Assembly (NCBI GenBank): GCA_964545855.1
Contig: CAZJHD010000020.1
Location: 11,782-75,781, forward strand
Source of the DNA: CAZJHD01 sp964545855
GTDB taxonomy: Bacteria; Planctomycetota; UBA1135; JACQFD01
Length of the DNA stretch: 64,000 nucleotides
Reading direction: 5' to 3'
The notes beneath the pieces were generated by a model. That model was not told the DNA's origin and ran no database searches. It saw only the letters and a program-made list of their open reading frames with translations. Made by a program: the position numbers and the translations under genes. Positions 9,328-17,257 of the stretch are shown piece after piece (positions within the stretch are counted from its first letter, which is position 1; each line of letters opens with the position of its first letter).

Positions 9328-11420
9328 GGAGTCTCCGTTCCTCGCGCCGGTCCCTCCGGCGACACGACGCCTCTCGATTCGCCCGCATCGGCGGCGCTCC
9401 GGCCCGATCCACGCGAGGCACCGCCGTCCCGCGCCGCTCCCCGCTCGCGCCGCATCGCATCGGCGAGCGACGCCGTGTGCGCGGGAGCCTCGTGCTCCGG
9501 GAGCACGCCCGCGGGAACGCCTCCGAGGGCCTCGGCCTCCGCTTCGCCGAAGGCGCGCCCGGGCACCGGCGAGAGCGTCGCACCCTCGGAGTAGAGAACG
9601 CGGTCGCCGTCGCCGAAGCTCCGGGCGGACGGCCAGGTCTCCGCGTCGAGTCGCTCGAAGCGCGAGCGCGCGCCCGTGCGGATCCAGGGCGCGAAGGAGA
9701 GAGGCAGGCTGCGCGCCGCGGCGCTCGCCCGCGCGCGCTCGAGGATCGCCTGCAGGATCGTGCGCGCGAGCGTCGCCTCCAGGGCGCCCTGGGCGAGGAC
9801 CCGCACGCATTCGCGCAGCCCGCAGACCGACAGGACGAATCGACGTCGGGGCTCCGGCAGCTCGGCGCCTCGCGCGAGCGCCGTGCTCTCGAGCATGCGG
9901 CGCGACCGATCGAGGCCCTCCACGGCGTCGTCGACGAGCCCGACGAGCGACTCGAGCATCGCGGCCTCGGCCCAGGCGCCGACTCGGAGCGCGAGGCGCG
10001 GCAGGTTGAGAACGGCGGCGGCGCCCGTGCTCGTGAAGGGAGCCGGCGCATCGCCGAGCGCGCGGTGCACTCCCGGAGCGAGGGCCTCCTCGACGCCCAT
10101 CGAGGAGAAGGCGAGACGCGGCACCCGCGCACCGGAACCCGGCGTGCTTCCGGCAGCGTGCGCAGGCGCTGCCTCCGCGACGCCACCGGGCTCCGCGAGG
10201 AGCACGACCATCGGCGCCGGAACGCGCTCCGGGAGCGCGGCGCACTCGGAGGCGAGGGAGAGCGCCAGGGCCGACCCGGCGCGCACGGCGAGGGCGATCT
10301 CCGCTCCCGCCGGCTCGCGCTGCGCCTCCGGGAGCCCGAAGGCGAGCGCCCGCACGAGTCGGCGCGCGGCCTCGGACGCGCCGCCGGCGGCGCGGCGCCC
10401 GAGCCGGGGGCAGCGCGCGAGCCAGGGCTCGATCTCGTGGAGAACGAGCGTGCCCGCCACGACGCGGCGCGCGCGGGCGACCAGGTGGCGCACGTGGTCG
10501 ACGGAGTCCTCCAGCGTGCCCGAGGGCGGGAGGGCGCCGAGCGCCGAGAACGCGCCGGTGGCGAGCGCGCCGAGGGAGAGCGCGCCGGCGAGGTCGCGAT
10601 GGGGCGACTGCAGCCCCTCGAAGTGCAGGTCTCCCGAGAGATGCCGGTCGGCGAGCCGCTCCGGAAGGACCTCGTCGATGGCGAAGGCGCCGAGGACGGC
10701 GCGCGCGATGGTCGTCTCCGGCACCGCCTGCGGCGAGACGAGGTCGCCCTTGCCCGAGGCGAAGACGTCCCGGAAGAAGCCGGTGCGAAGGCCTTCCCGC
10801 AGGTCGAACTTCGGGAGACCGACGACCGTCTGGCGACGCAGGTGCGATTCGAGTCCGCGCGCGAAGAGCTCGTTGTCGACGAGCTCGCGCAGCAGGCCGG
10901 TCGTGACGCGCGTGAAGCCCGACTGGAAGACGCGCCGCTCGACGTGGGCGGCGATCTCCTCCGCCGTGGAGCGGGGCACCTCGGCCTCCATCATCAGCGC
11001 GGCGACGATCTTCCCCTTGCTCCAGGACTCCGACCGGCGCGTGGAAGCGGCCCTCGGCCCCGCGGCCGCCTCGGCGCTCCGCACCGGCGCGTCGTGGTGC
11101 ACGGCGAGCGCCTGGCGGACGCGCGCCCGCTTCTCTCGATAGAGGATGTACGCCTTCGCCACGTCGGCGTGCCCCGTCTCCATGAGCACGCGCTCGACGA
11201 GGTCCTGGATCCCCTCGATGGTCGGCGTGTCGTTGGACGCCCGCGGACCGCTCCGCCGCTCGATCGAGAGCGTCACGACGGAGGCGAGCTCGGAGGCGAG
11301 CGCGGAGCCGCTCCTGCCCGTCGCGGCGAAGGCCTTCTCGATCGCCTCCGCGATCTTGCGGGCGTCGAAGGGCACTTCGCGCCCGTCGCGCTTGCGGACT
11401 CTGGCGGGCGTCGCGCTCAC
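9324..11420 (-). CDS. ATP-cone / anaerobic ribonucleotide reductase-like protein lacking glycyl-radical domain
   Basis: A 698-residue protein beginning at GTG 11420, whose GTGA overlaps the nrdR stop. Residues about 6-98 form an ATP-cone (VRKRDGREVPFDARKI, then a helix block ending AYILYREKRARVRQ). Next comes a segment like the region after the cone in RNRs (SKGKIVAALMMEA ... RELVDNELFARGLE), then NrdD-like pieces: DEVLPERLADRHLSGDLHFE and, late, CGLRECVRVLAQ with SFAPWIRTGARSRFERLD and DRVLYSEGATLSP. The chain then runs into a Gly/Ala/Arg-rich tail. I find neither the C-terminal glycyl-radical motif (RxxGY type) nor the CxxC zinc pairs expected of a class III enzyme. It therefore looks like a degenerate RNR-like protein, perhaps a nucleotide sensor. 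Resemblance to NrdD is by eye; confidence in catalytic loss is moderate. Confidence 0.7.
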   Translation of the reverse strand: MSATPARVRKRDGREVPFDARKIAEAIEKAFAATGRSGSALASELASVVTLSIERRSGPRASNDTPTIEGIQDLVERVLMETGHADVAKAYILYREKRARVRQALAVHHDAPVRSAEAAAGPRAASTRRSESWSKGKIVAALMMEAEVPRSTAEEIAAHVERRVFQSGFTRVTTGLLRELVDNELFARGLESHLRRQTVVGLPKFDLREGLRTGFFRDVFASGKGDLVSPQAVPETTIARAVLGAFAIDEVLPERLADRHLSGDLHFEGLQSPHRDLAGALSLGALATGAFSALGALPPSGTLEDSVDHVRHLVARARRVVAGTLVLHEIEPWLARCPRLGRRAAGGASEAARRLVRALAFGLPEAQREPAGAEIALAVRAGSALALSLASECAALPERVPAPMVVLLAEPGGVAEAAPAHAAGSTPGSGARVPRLAFSSMGVEEALAPGVHRALGDAPAPFTSTGAAAVLNLPRLALRVGAWAEAAMLESLVGLVDDAVEGLDRSRRMLESTALARGAELPEPRRRFVLSVCGLRECVRVLAQGALEATLARTILQAILERARASAAARSLPLSFAPWIRTGARSRFERLDAETWPSARSFGDGDRVLYSEGATLSPVPGRAFGEAEAEALGGVPAGVLPEHEAPAHTASLADAMRRERGAARDGGASRGSGRSAADAGESRGVVSPEGPARGTETP

Positions 11421-11983
11421 GGCCGCGCACCGGGACTTTCGCCCGCGCTCCGCCCCGTCGGCGCGCGGCGCGAGCCGGAGGCGGGCTCCGCGGGCGTGCC
11501 TGGCGTTCCCCCGCCCGTCGGCTCCGTCCCCGACTTCTCGAGGAAGGGCTTCAGCTCGTCGAGGAACTGCGCCACGTCCTTGAACTCCCGATAGACGCTC
11601 GCGAAGCGGACGTAGGCCACCTGGTCGATCCGCTTCAGCTCCTCCATCACGAAGGCGCCGACGATCTTCGCGTCGATCTCGCGGTCCGAGGTCTCGTGGC
11701 AGCGACGCTCGATGCGGTCGGCCACCTCCTCCAGATCCTGCGTCGCGACGGGACGCTTCTCGCAGGCCTTCATGAGTCCGGACAGGATCTTCCGCCGGTC
11801 GAAGGGCTCGCGCCCGCCGTCCTTCTTCACGACGCGGAGCATCGTCTCCTCGACCTTCTCGTAGGTCGTGTACCTCCGGCCGCACTCGTTGCATTCACGG
11901 CGGCGGCGGATCGAGAAACCGTCGTCCGACGCGCGCGAGTCGATCACGCGATTGTTGTCCTGCTTGCAGTACGGACACTTCAC
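11417..11983 (-). CDS. nrdR: Transcriptional repressor NrdR
   Basis: A 188-residue NrdR. The N-terminal zinc ribbon has Cys3/Cys6 (CPYC) and Cys31/Cys34 (CNEC) around DSRASDDGFSIRRRRE. An ATP-cone follows (VVKKDGGREPFDRRKILSGL to YVRFASVYREF). Beyond about residue 150 is an unusual Pro/Gly/Ser-rich tail of about 35 residues; typical NrdR is about 150-165. The start is GTG at 11983. NrdR represses ribonucleotide reductase genes when dATP/ATP occupy the cone, binding 16-bp NrdR boxes. It leads the operon nrdR / RNR-like gene / smc. No NrdR box pair was recognised upstream by eye. Confidence 0.96.
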   Translation of the reverse strand: MKCPYCKQDNNRVIDSRASDDGFSIRRRRECNECGRRYTTYEKVEETMLRVVKKDGGREPFDRRKILSGLMKACEKRPVATQDLEEVADRIERRCHETSDREIDAKIVGAFVMEELKRIDQVAYVRFASVYREFKDVAQFLDELKPFLEKSGTEPTGGGTPGTPAEPASGSRRAPTGRSAGESPGARP

Positions 11984-12166
11984 GGCGCGAGGATCCGGGG
12001 CGGAGGTCCGAGCCTCTGGGGCCGAACGCGCGGATCTCGATGGACTTCGCTGCGGATGGGACGGGACCCGGGTTGGGCGGTCGCGAGGCGTGACCCACGA
12101 GATGCTGTGGGGGGCGACCTTCTACTCCACGACCCCTGGGGGGATCAATCGCGATCCCGGCCGAGC

Positions 12167-12187
12167 GCCGGCCCGCGGGCGGCCGGC
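12167..12187 (-). terminator. GC hairpin after yidC
   Basis: GCCGGCC and GGCCGGC form a 7-bp perfect stem around a 7-base loop, starting 9 bases beyond the yidC stop on the minus strand. There is no T-tract, so it may be a pause or Rho-dependent site rather than a full intrinsic terminator. Confidence 0.5.
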
Positions 12188-12195
12188 CGGAGCCC

Positions 12196-14097
12196 TCACA
12201 TGGCGGGCATCGACATGGCGCCCGCCGTCGGCACCGGCCAGAACTTCTTGATCACGGTCTGCTCGATGATGCCGAGGGACGACGACGTGATCATGTAGAG
12301 GGAGAGCCCCGCCGCGTAGTTGTAGAGCGTGAGCCCGAAGACGAAGGGCATGAAGATCATCATCTTCTGGATCTGCGCCTGCTGCGGGTCCGTCGGCTTG
12401 GGCATGAGCCGCTGGTGCGCGACCCAGAGGATGACCATCAGGATCGGCAGCACGTTCAGACCCTGGATCGTCCCGACGAGCGGGAGCGTGAAGGACCAGT
12501 CGAACTGGAAGAGCTGATCGGGCTGCGACAGATCGCGGATCCAGAGGAAGAACGGCTGCTGGCGAAGCTGGTAGGTGGTGCGCAGCGCCGCGAACAGCCC
12601 GAAGAAGATCGGGATCTGGATGAAGATCGGCAGACAGCCGAGGAGCGGCGGCGCCATCGGCACCTTCTTCTCCCGGTAGAGCTTGATCCGTTCCTCGTTC
12701 AGCTTCTTCGAGTTCCCCTTCCAGCGCTCCGTCAGCGCGTCGAGCTGCGGCTTGATCTGCGTCTGACGGCGCGCGAACTCGCCCATGGCGAGCTGGCTCT
12801 TGCGCGTGAGCGGGAAGAGGGATCCGCGCACGAGGAGCGTGAGGAAGATGATCGCGACGCCCCAGTTCCCCGTGACCCAGTGGAAGAGCTCGAGGATCGC
12901 GATCAGGAGGTCGCTGATCCACACGAGCAGGCGGAACGAAGAGCGATCGGCCCGGGCGATGGAGTCGAGAGCGGGCACCTCGGCCAGCAGGTCGGGACGC
13001 TTCGGCCCGAAGTACGAGTGGAAGCGGAACTGAAGTGGCTGACCGAAACGCGGCAGACGCGACACGAGCAGCATCGCGGACGCGATGCGCGGCTCCTTGC
13101 CCTTCACCACGTCCGCCTGGATCCCGAAGGTCTTGACGGCCCGGATCGCGTCCGCCGAGAACGAGTCCTTCGGCACCATTCCGGCGACGAAGTACTTGTT
13201 GGAGTCGGCCGCGAAGACGATGGGTGTCCGATCGGTGAGGTCTCCACCGACGGGCGCGGACGGATCGAGCGACGGCGCGAGGCTCGACGGCCCGCGCGAC
13301 TCGGTCGACGGCGAATCCATCGCCCCGGTGCCGGCCCAGGCGGACGGGCTCTGGAAGAAGGGATCGTGGTCCGAGAAGACCCAGGCTCCCGGCAGGAGCA
13401 GGAGCTGCAGCGACGAGGTCGCATCCTGGGAGGTCTCCAGGACCTCGTCGCGGACGGAGACCTCGAGCGCCAGCTCCGCGAGGTATCCCTGCGCGGGGAG
13501 CCGGAAGGTCTTCACGAAGGTGAGGGGCCCCGCATCGAGCGACCAGCGGACCCCCTGCCCCCAAGCTCCCTCGGGGGCGACGGGCTCCATGGCCCAGTCG
13601 GACGTCTCGAGACGCGCGACGATGGATCGCAGCGGATGGGACGGCTCGGCGTAGGGAGACGCGGGCGCGAAGATCGAGAAAGCGCTCACCGGCGCCCGGG
13701 AGTGGTAGGCGATCTGCAGGCCCCGATCCGCATCCGAGGGCTCGCGCTGCGGCTCGCCGACGTGGAGCTGGAACTGGAGGAGACGCACCGCGAGCGCGCG
13801 CGCCCCCCGATTCGTCAGCTGGACGCGCAGGACGTCGTTCTCGATCTGCAGGCGGAGCGACTCGCCGGGCGTCTTCGGCGCCACGACCGAGCCGGAATCC
13901 TGGGGCTCCCGGTCCGATGCCGTCGCCGGCTCCGGGCTCGCCGCCGGGGCCGACGGCTGCTGCGCGCCGGCGAGACCGAGGAGGCAGGAGACCGCCATCA
14001 CGAGCGCGGCCAGGCGGCGCAGGCACCGCCGGATCCGCGTCGACGCGTCGCGCGCCTCCGACGACGAGGCGCCCTCCCCCGAGATCGAAGCGCTCAC
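12196..14097 (-). CDS. yidC: Membrane protein insertase YidC
   Basis: A 633-residue YidC/Oxa1-type insertase. An N-terminal signal-anchor (about 20-45) is followed by a Pro/Ser/Ala-rich stretch and the large periplasmic beta domain (about 75-360) found in diderm YidC. The insertase core follows: WVTGNWGVAIIFLTLLVRG, a cytoplasmic hairpin (LAMGEFARRQTQIKPQLDAL, WKGNSKKLNEERIKLY), PLLGCLPIFIQIPIFFGLF, and two further membrane helices ending in the FVFGLTLYNYAAGLSLY segment. The positively charged groove residue is plausibly the Arg of LLVRGS. GTG 14097 overlaps the previous stop as GTGA. The usual rnpA/rpmH/trmE neighbours are absent; instead it follows a phosphoesterase and a Trm112-like gene. 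Confidence 0.96.
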   Translation of the reverse strand: MSASISGEGASSSEARDASTRIRRCLRRLAALVMAVSCLLGLAGAQQPSAPAASPEPATASDREPQDSGSVVAPKTPGESLRLQIENDVLRVQLTNRGARALAVRLLQFQLHVGEPQREPSDADRGLQIAYHSRAPVSAFSIFAPASPYAEPSHPLRSIVARLETSDWAMEPVAPEGAWGQGVRWSLDAGPLTFVKTFRLPAQGYLAELALEVSVRDEVLETSQDATSSLQLLLLPGAWVFSDHDPFFQSPSAWAGTGAMDSPSTESRGPSSLAPSLDPSAPVGGDLTDRTPIVFAADSNKYFVAGMVPKDSFSADAIRAVKTFGIQADVVKGKEPRIASAMLLVSRLPRFGQPLQFRFHSYFGPKRPDLLAEVPALDSIARADRSSFRLLVWISDLLIAILELFHWVTGNWGVAIIFLTLLVRGSLFPLTRKSQLAMGEFARRQTQIKPQLDALTERWKGNSKKLNEERIKLYREKKVPMAPPLLGCLPIFIQIPIFFGLFAALRTTYQLRQQPFFLWIRDLSQPDQLFQFDWSFTLPLVGTIQGLNVLPILMVILWVAHQRLMPKPTDPQQAQIQKMMIFMPFVFGLTLYNYAAGLSLYMITSSSLGIIEQTVIKKFWPVPTAGAMSMPAM

Positions 14098-14936
14098 CTT
14101 CCCACCAGGAGCCGATTCGCGAGGTAGTCCGGGAGCTGGGGCACGGAGCGGATCCGCGACGCCGCCGCCTCCGCGTCGTAGGGGACGCGCACGAACTCGA
14201 CGCGGTCCTTCCCGTCGTAGAGAACGAAGGAGAGCCGCGTGTCGCCGTCGCGGGGCTGGCCGACGGAGCCGACGTTCACGAGCACCTTCTCGCCGTAGTC
14301 GGCGGCATGGAACGCTCCTCCCACCTCGGCCGGCTTCAGGAAGCGGCCGTCGCTCGTGTAGACGCCGGGAACGTGGCTGTGCCCGACGAAGCAGAGCGGC
14401 CGGTCCTGCTTGGAGAAGATGCGCTCCATCTTCTGGGGATTGCGCGCGTCGCGCGGCATGACGTACTCGCGCACGGGATCGAAGGGCGACCCGTGGACGT
14501 AGAGGGCGTGCTCGTCGCGACGCTCCTTCTCGTTCTGGAGCTGGTCCAGGTAGTCCCAGATGGCGTAGTTCTGCTCCCGCGGATGATCGCGCGAGCTGAG
14601 CGCGTTGCGCGTCCAGTCGATGGCCGCGCGCGCCTTCTCGTTGAAGTCTTCTCCGCCGTTCAGGAGCGCCTCCTCGTGGTTCCCGAAGAGGCACCACTCG
14701 CAGCGATCCATCACGAGGCCGAGCGTCTCCCTCGGCGAGGCGCCGTAGCCGATGACGTCGCCGAGGCACACGGTGCGCCGCGCCCCTCGTCGCTTCGCCT
14801 CGGCGAAGGCTGCGGAGAGGGCCTCGATGTTCGAGTGGAGGTCGGAGACGATCGCGATCAACGGCGGCGGGTCTCGGAGCGCGCGGACAGGGGGACGGAC
14901 GAAGCTCGGACGCGGTGGAGAGTCGGGAACCCGCAC
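14094..14936 (-). CDS. Metallophosphoesterase (YfcE/MJ0936-like)
   Basis: A calcineurin-like phosphoesterase with the full metal-site series: SDLHSN, LGDVIGYG, GNHEE, GHSHVPG and NVGSVGQPRDGD. The longest frame from GTG 14936 gives 280 residues. Homology begins at IAIVSDLHSN, and a TTG at 14861 (giving 255 residues) is a more natural start, so the first 25 residues are doubtful. Related proteins hydrolyse phosphodiesters or small phosphorylated molecules with two divalent metals; the substrate cannot be told. It lies 28 bases after the Trm112-like gene and its stop overlaps the yidC start. Confidence 0.85.
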   Translation of the reverse strand: MRVPDSPPRPSFVRPPVRALRDPPPLIAIVSDLHSNIEALSAAFAEAKRRGARRTVCLGDVIGYGASPRETLGLVMDRCEWCLFGNHEEALLNGGEDFNEKARAAIDWTRNALSSRDHPREQNYAIWDYLDQLQNEKERRDEHALYVHGSPFDPVREYVMPRDARNPQKMERIFSKQDRPLCFVGHSHVPGVYTSDGRFLKPAEVGGAFHAADYGEKVLVNVGSVGQPRDGDTRLSFVLYDGKDRVEFVRVPYDAEAAASRIRSVPQLPDYLANRLLVGR

Positions 14937-14964
14937 GGCCGGCGCCGGGCGCCGAGCGGGCGGC

Positions 14965-15213
14965 TCAATCGAGGAGGATCGACTCGTCGAAGAGGAGGAC
15001 CGGGATCCCGTCGCGGACCGGGTAGATCCTCTTCGCGGAATCCGTCGGCACCAGGGCCTCCTCCAGAGGCGCGGTCACCGCCTGGCCCGCTGCGTTCTTG
15101 GCGCCCTTCGAGATGGCGGCGTTCGCCTGGGCGAGTTCGCCCGCGGTCGCCCGGCGAAGGGGCTTCTTCGTCTTCGGGTCGGCGAGGATCTTCAGCAGTT
15201 CGTCGTCCAGCAT
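14965..15213 (-). CDS. Trm112/YcaR-like small protein
   Basis: An 82-residue protein beginning MLDDELLKILADPKTKKPL and ending YPVRDGIPVLLFDESILL. This start and end match the UPF0434/Trm112 family, whose members activate methyltransferases or sit next to cell-envelope enzymes. The usual family has CP...C zinc-binding Cys residues; here the ADPKTKKPL segment replaces ACPxCK, so the zinc site is lost. The middle insert (AISKGAKNAAGQAVTAPLEE) makes it slightly longer than the common 60 residues. It is the first gene of the string leading to yidC. Confidence 0.75.
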   Translation of the reverse strand: MLDDELLKILADPKTKKPLRRATAGELAQANAAISKGAKNAAGQAVTAPLEEALVPTDSAKRIYPVRDGIPVLLFDESILLD

Positions 15214-15544
15214 GGTCGCGTCGGTCAGCGGAGGGCCCCGGATGATCCGCAGGCCCCCGCCGCGATGCAACGCCGGCGTCCGGAAATCGGCCCCGCGCGC
15301 GGAGTTCAAGCGGCGGGACGATCGTGCTGCGGCGCTTCCGGAGTGTGAAAAAAATCCACCACGTCTTCGCGGGATCGGGCGAATGGGTCTAGATTGGTTA
15401 CCCGCTGGAAGGCCCGCAGTTCGGTCGGTTCCCCTTTGTCGGCGAATCCGTCCGTGACGCGCAGATCGCCCTGCGGTCTTCACTTGCCAGCACGTCGACT
15501 TCACCCCGCACTTGCACACGAGTAGTTCTCGGAGCCCCTCACCC
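15214..15544. other. Divergent intergenic region, weak promoter candidate
   Basis: There is no gene in this 331-base gap. It has an A7 run at 15348-15354 and, downstream of it on the plus strand, TTCGCG (15366-15371) 18 bases before TAGATT (15390-15395). This could be a promoter for the radical SAM gene with a leader of about 140 bases. The hexamers are poor, so this is only a suggestion. No riboswitch (including cobalamin) pattern was recognised. Confidence 0.3.
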
Positions 15545-17098
15545 ATGGCGAAGCCGCGTGTCGTCCTGTTCTTGCCCAATCGCGTCGATCCGAGCCGCGG
15601 AGACCTTCCGTCGGCGGATCTGCAGCCCCTCGAGCTGATCCACATCGCGAGCCCGGCGGAAGCCGCGGGCTACGAGGTGCAGGTCATCGATGCGATGACG
15701 GAGCCCAACTACCTCGAGAAGGTGCTCCAGGCCTGTGAAGGCGCCCTCGCCTTCGGCTCGTCCTGCATCCTCGGCTATCAGGTCTACGACGGTGCCTATG
15801 TCGCGCGCGCCGTCCGCCAGAAGTTCCCGAAGCTCGCGATGTTCTGGGGAGGGTGGTTCCCGTCCTCGGTTCCCGAGCTCTACCTGGCGAGCGAGTTCTG
15901 CGACGCCGTCTGCATCGGGCAGGGCGAGATCACCTTCCCGGAGATGCTGAACGCCGCCGCCAGCGGCAACATGGAGAAGGAGCTCGAGAAGGTCGCGGGC
16001 ATCGCGATCTGGCGCGACGGCACCGTGCGGCTCACGCCCCGGCGCCCGGTGGTGCACCTGAATGACGTGCCGGAGCCGTCCTTCCACCTGATCGACCTCC
16101 AGAAGTACTACGAGCTGAACAAGAAGATGGCCGCGGTCGGTCACCGGATCCGGAATCGTCTGCCGCCGCCGCCTCCCTTCGACCGGCCCGAGAATCCCTA
16201 CCGCGGCCTCTCCTACTTCTCCTCCTTCGGCTGCCCCGAGCCCTGCGAGTTCTGCTGCTCGCCGGAGATCGCCGGCCGTCGCTGGGTCGCTCTCGATCCG
16301 AAGGTGATGGTCCAGCGGATCCATGAGATCTACAAGAAGGACCCCTTCGACATCCTGCGTCTGCAGGACGCCAACTTCGGCGTCGCCGAGAAGCGGTCGC
16401 GGGTGTTCTGCGAGGATCTCATCGAGACGGGGATGAACATCCGTTGGAACGGCACCGTCGAGATCAAGCAGATCTGCCAGTACTCCGACGACTCCATCGA
16501 GCTCCTCGCGAAGTCGGGCTGCCACCTCCTCTGGTTCGGCGCCGAGGCCGCCACGGAGGAGACGCAGAACCTCATCCGCAAGCACATCCGCGTCGGCCAG
16601 ACGGACAACGCGATGGCGCGCATCAACGCGCGCGGCATTCGGGCCGGCCTCAGCTACATCATCGGCTACCCCGGCGAGACGACGGAGTCGATGCTGGAGA
16701 CGATCGACGAGGCGGCGCAGATGAAGATCAAGTACCCGCACTCGACGGCGGAGGTCTTCCCCTACCGGCCGATCCCCGGGTCGGCCTTCTGGCAGCCTTC
16801 GCTCGACGCGGGCTACGTGGCCCCCACGACCTTCGAGGGCTGGGGCCAGTTCTTCGACTACAAGTTCAACTCCTACTGGGGGAAGGTCCCGGCCGACGTG
16901 CAGAAGGTCTGGTGGCGCTACACCTACCTCGCCCCCTGGTTCGACGGCCACACGGGCGGCAGGGGCCCGATCTCGAAGCTCCTGCGCCGCAGCGCCGGCT
17001 GGCGCCTGCGCAACAAGAAGTACGGCGCTCCCTTCGAGTTCAAGTTCTTCGACGTGGCGAGGCGCTTCATCGGCCCCAAGGCGGCGATGGCGCTCTGA
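15545..17098 (+). CDS. B12-binding-domain radical SAM protein
   Basis: A 517-residue protein. The N-terminal Rossmann-like cobalamin-binding-type domain (about 1-160) includes LPNRVDP, ELIHIASPAEAAGYEVQVID and a FGSSC stretch, but no DxHxxG signature is seen. The radical SAM barrel has the cluster motif C230-x3-C234-x2-C237 (GCPEPCEFCC). Later blocks are LLWFGAEAATEE, IGYPGETTESMLETID and YRPIPGSAFWQ. Such enzymes methylate, cyclise or rearrange lipids and secondary metabolites (HpnP, HpnR and BchE are relatives); the substrate cannot be assigned. It is monocistronic, ATG at 15545, ending before a strong hairpin. Confidence 0.88.
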   Translation: MAKPRVVLFLPNRVDPSRGDLPSADLQPLELIHIASPAEAAGYEVQVIDAMTEPNYLEKVLQACEGALAFGSSCILGYQVYDGAYVARAVRQKFPKLAMFWGGWFPSSVPELYLASEFCDAVCIGQGEITFPEMLNAAASGNMEKELEKVAGIAIWRDGTVRLTPRRPVVHLNDVPEPSFHLIDLQKYYELNKKMAAVGHRIRNRLPPPPPFDRPENPYRGLSYFSSFGCPEPCEFCCSPEIAGRRWVALDPKVMVQRIHEIYKKDPFDILRLQDANFGVAEKRSRVFCEDLIETGMNIRWNGTVEIKQICQYSDDSIELLAKSGCHLLWFGAEAATEETQNLIRKHIRVGQTDNAMARINARGIRAGLSYIIGYPGETTESMLETIDEAAQMKIKYPHSTAEVFPYRPIPGSAFWQPSLDAGYVAPTTFEGWGQFFDYKFNSYWGKVPADVQKVWWRYTYLAPWFDGHTGGRGPISKLLRRSAGWRLRNKKYGAPFEFKFFDVARRFIGPKAAMAL

Positions 17099-17205
17099 GT
17101 TCCTTCTCGCGCGCCTGCGCCCGCCGCGCGACGATTCTCGGGATCGGTTCGCTTGGGCTGCGGGCGCAGCCCGCGATGTGCCCGTCGACCCACCCATAGG
17201 CAGCT

Positions 17206-17235
17206 GCGAACGGGACGCGAGAGCGTCCCGTTCGC
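17206..17235. terminator. Bidirectional terminator, 13-bp stem with GAGA loop
   Basis: GCGAACGGGACGC pairs perfectly with GCGTCCCGTTCGC around a GAGA tetraloop, between two convergent stops (17098 plus, 17258 minus). No T-tract follows on either side, but the position and stability make a shared terminator likely. A smaller hairpin (GGGCTGCG/CGCAGCCC) lies at 17156-17173. Confidence 0.75.
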
Positions 17236-17257
17236 GTTCCAGCTCACCGCCGCATCG

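Noticed and set aside
9324..11420. Functional class III ribonucleotide reductase
   Set aside because: No glycyl-radical motif, zinc CxxC pairs or activase gene (nrdG) nearby; kept only as RNR-like.
15214..15544. Cobalamin riboswitch before the radical SAM gene
   Set aside because: I could not find the conserved B12-box or its core fold; the leader shows no matching motif.
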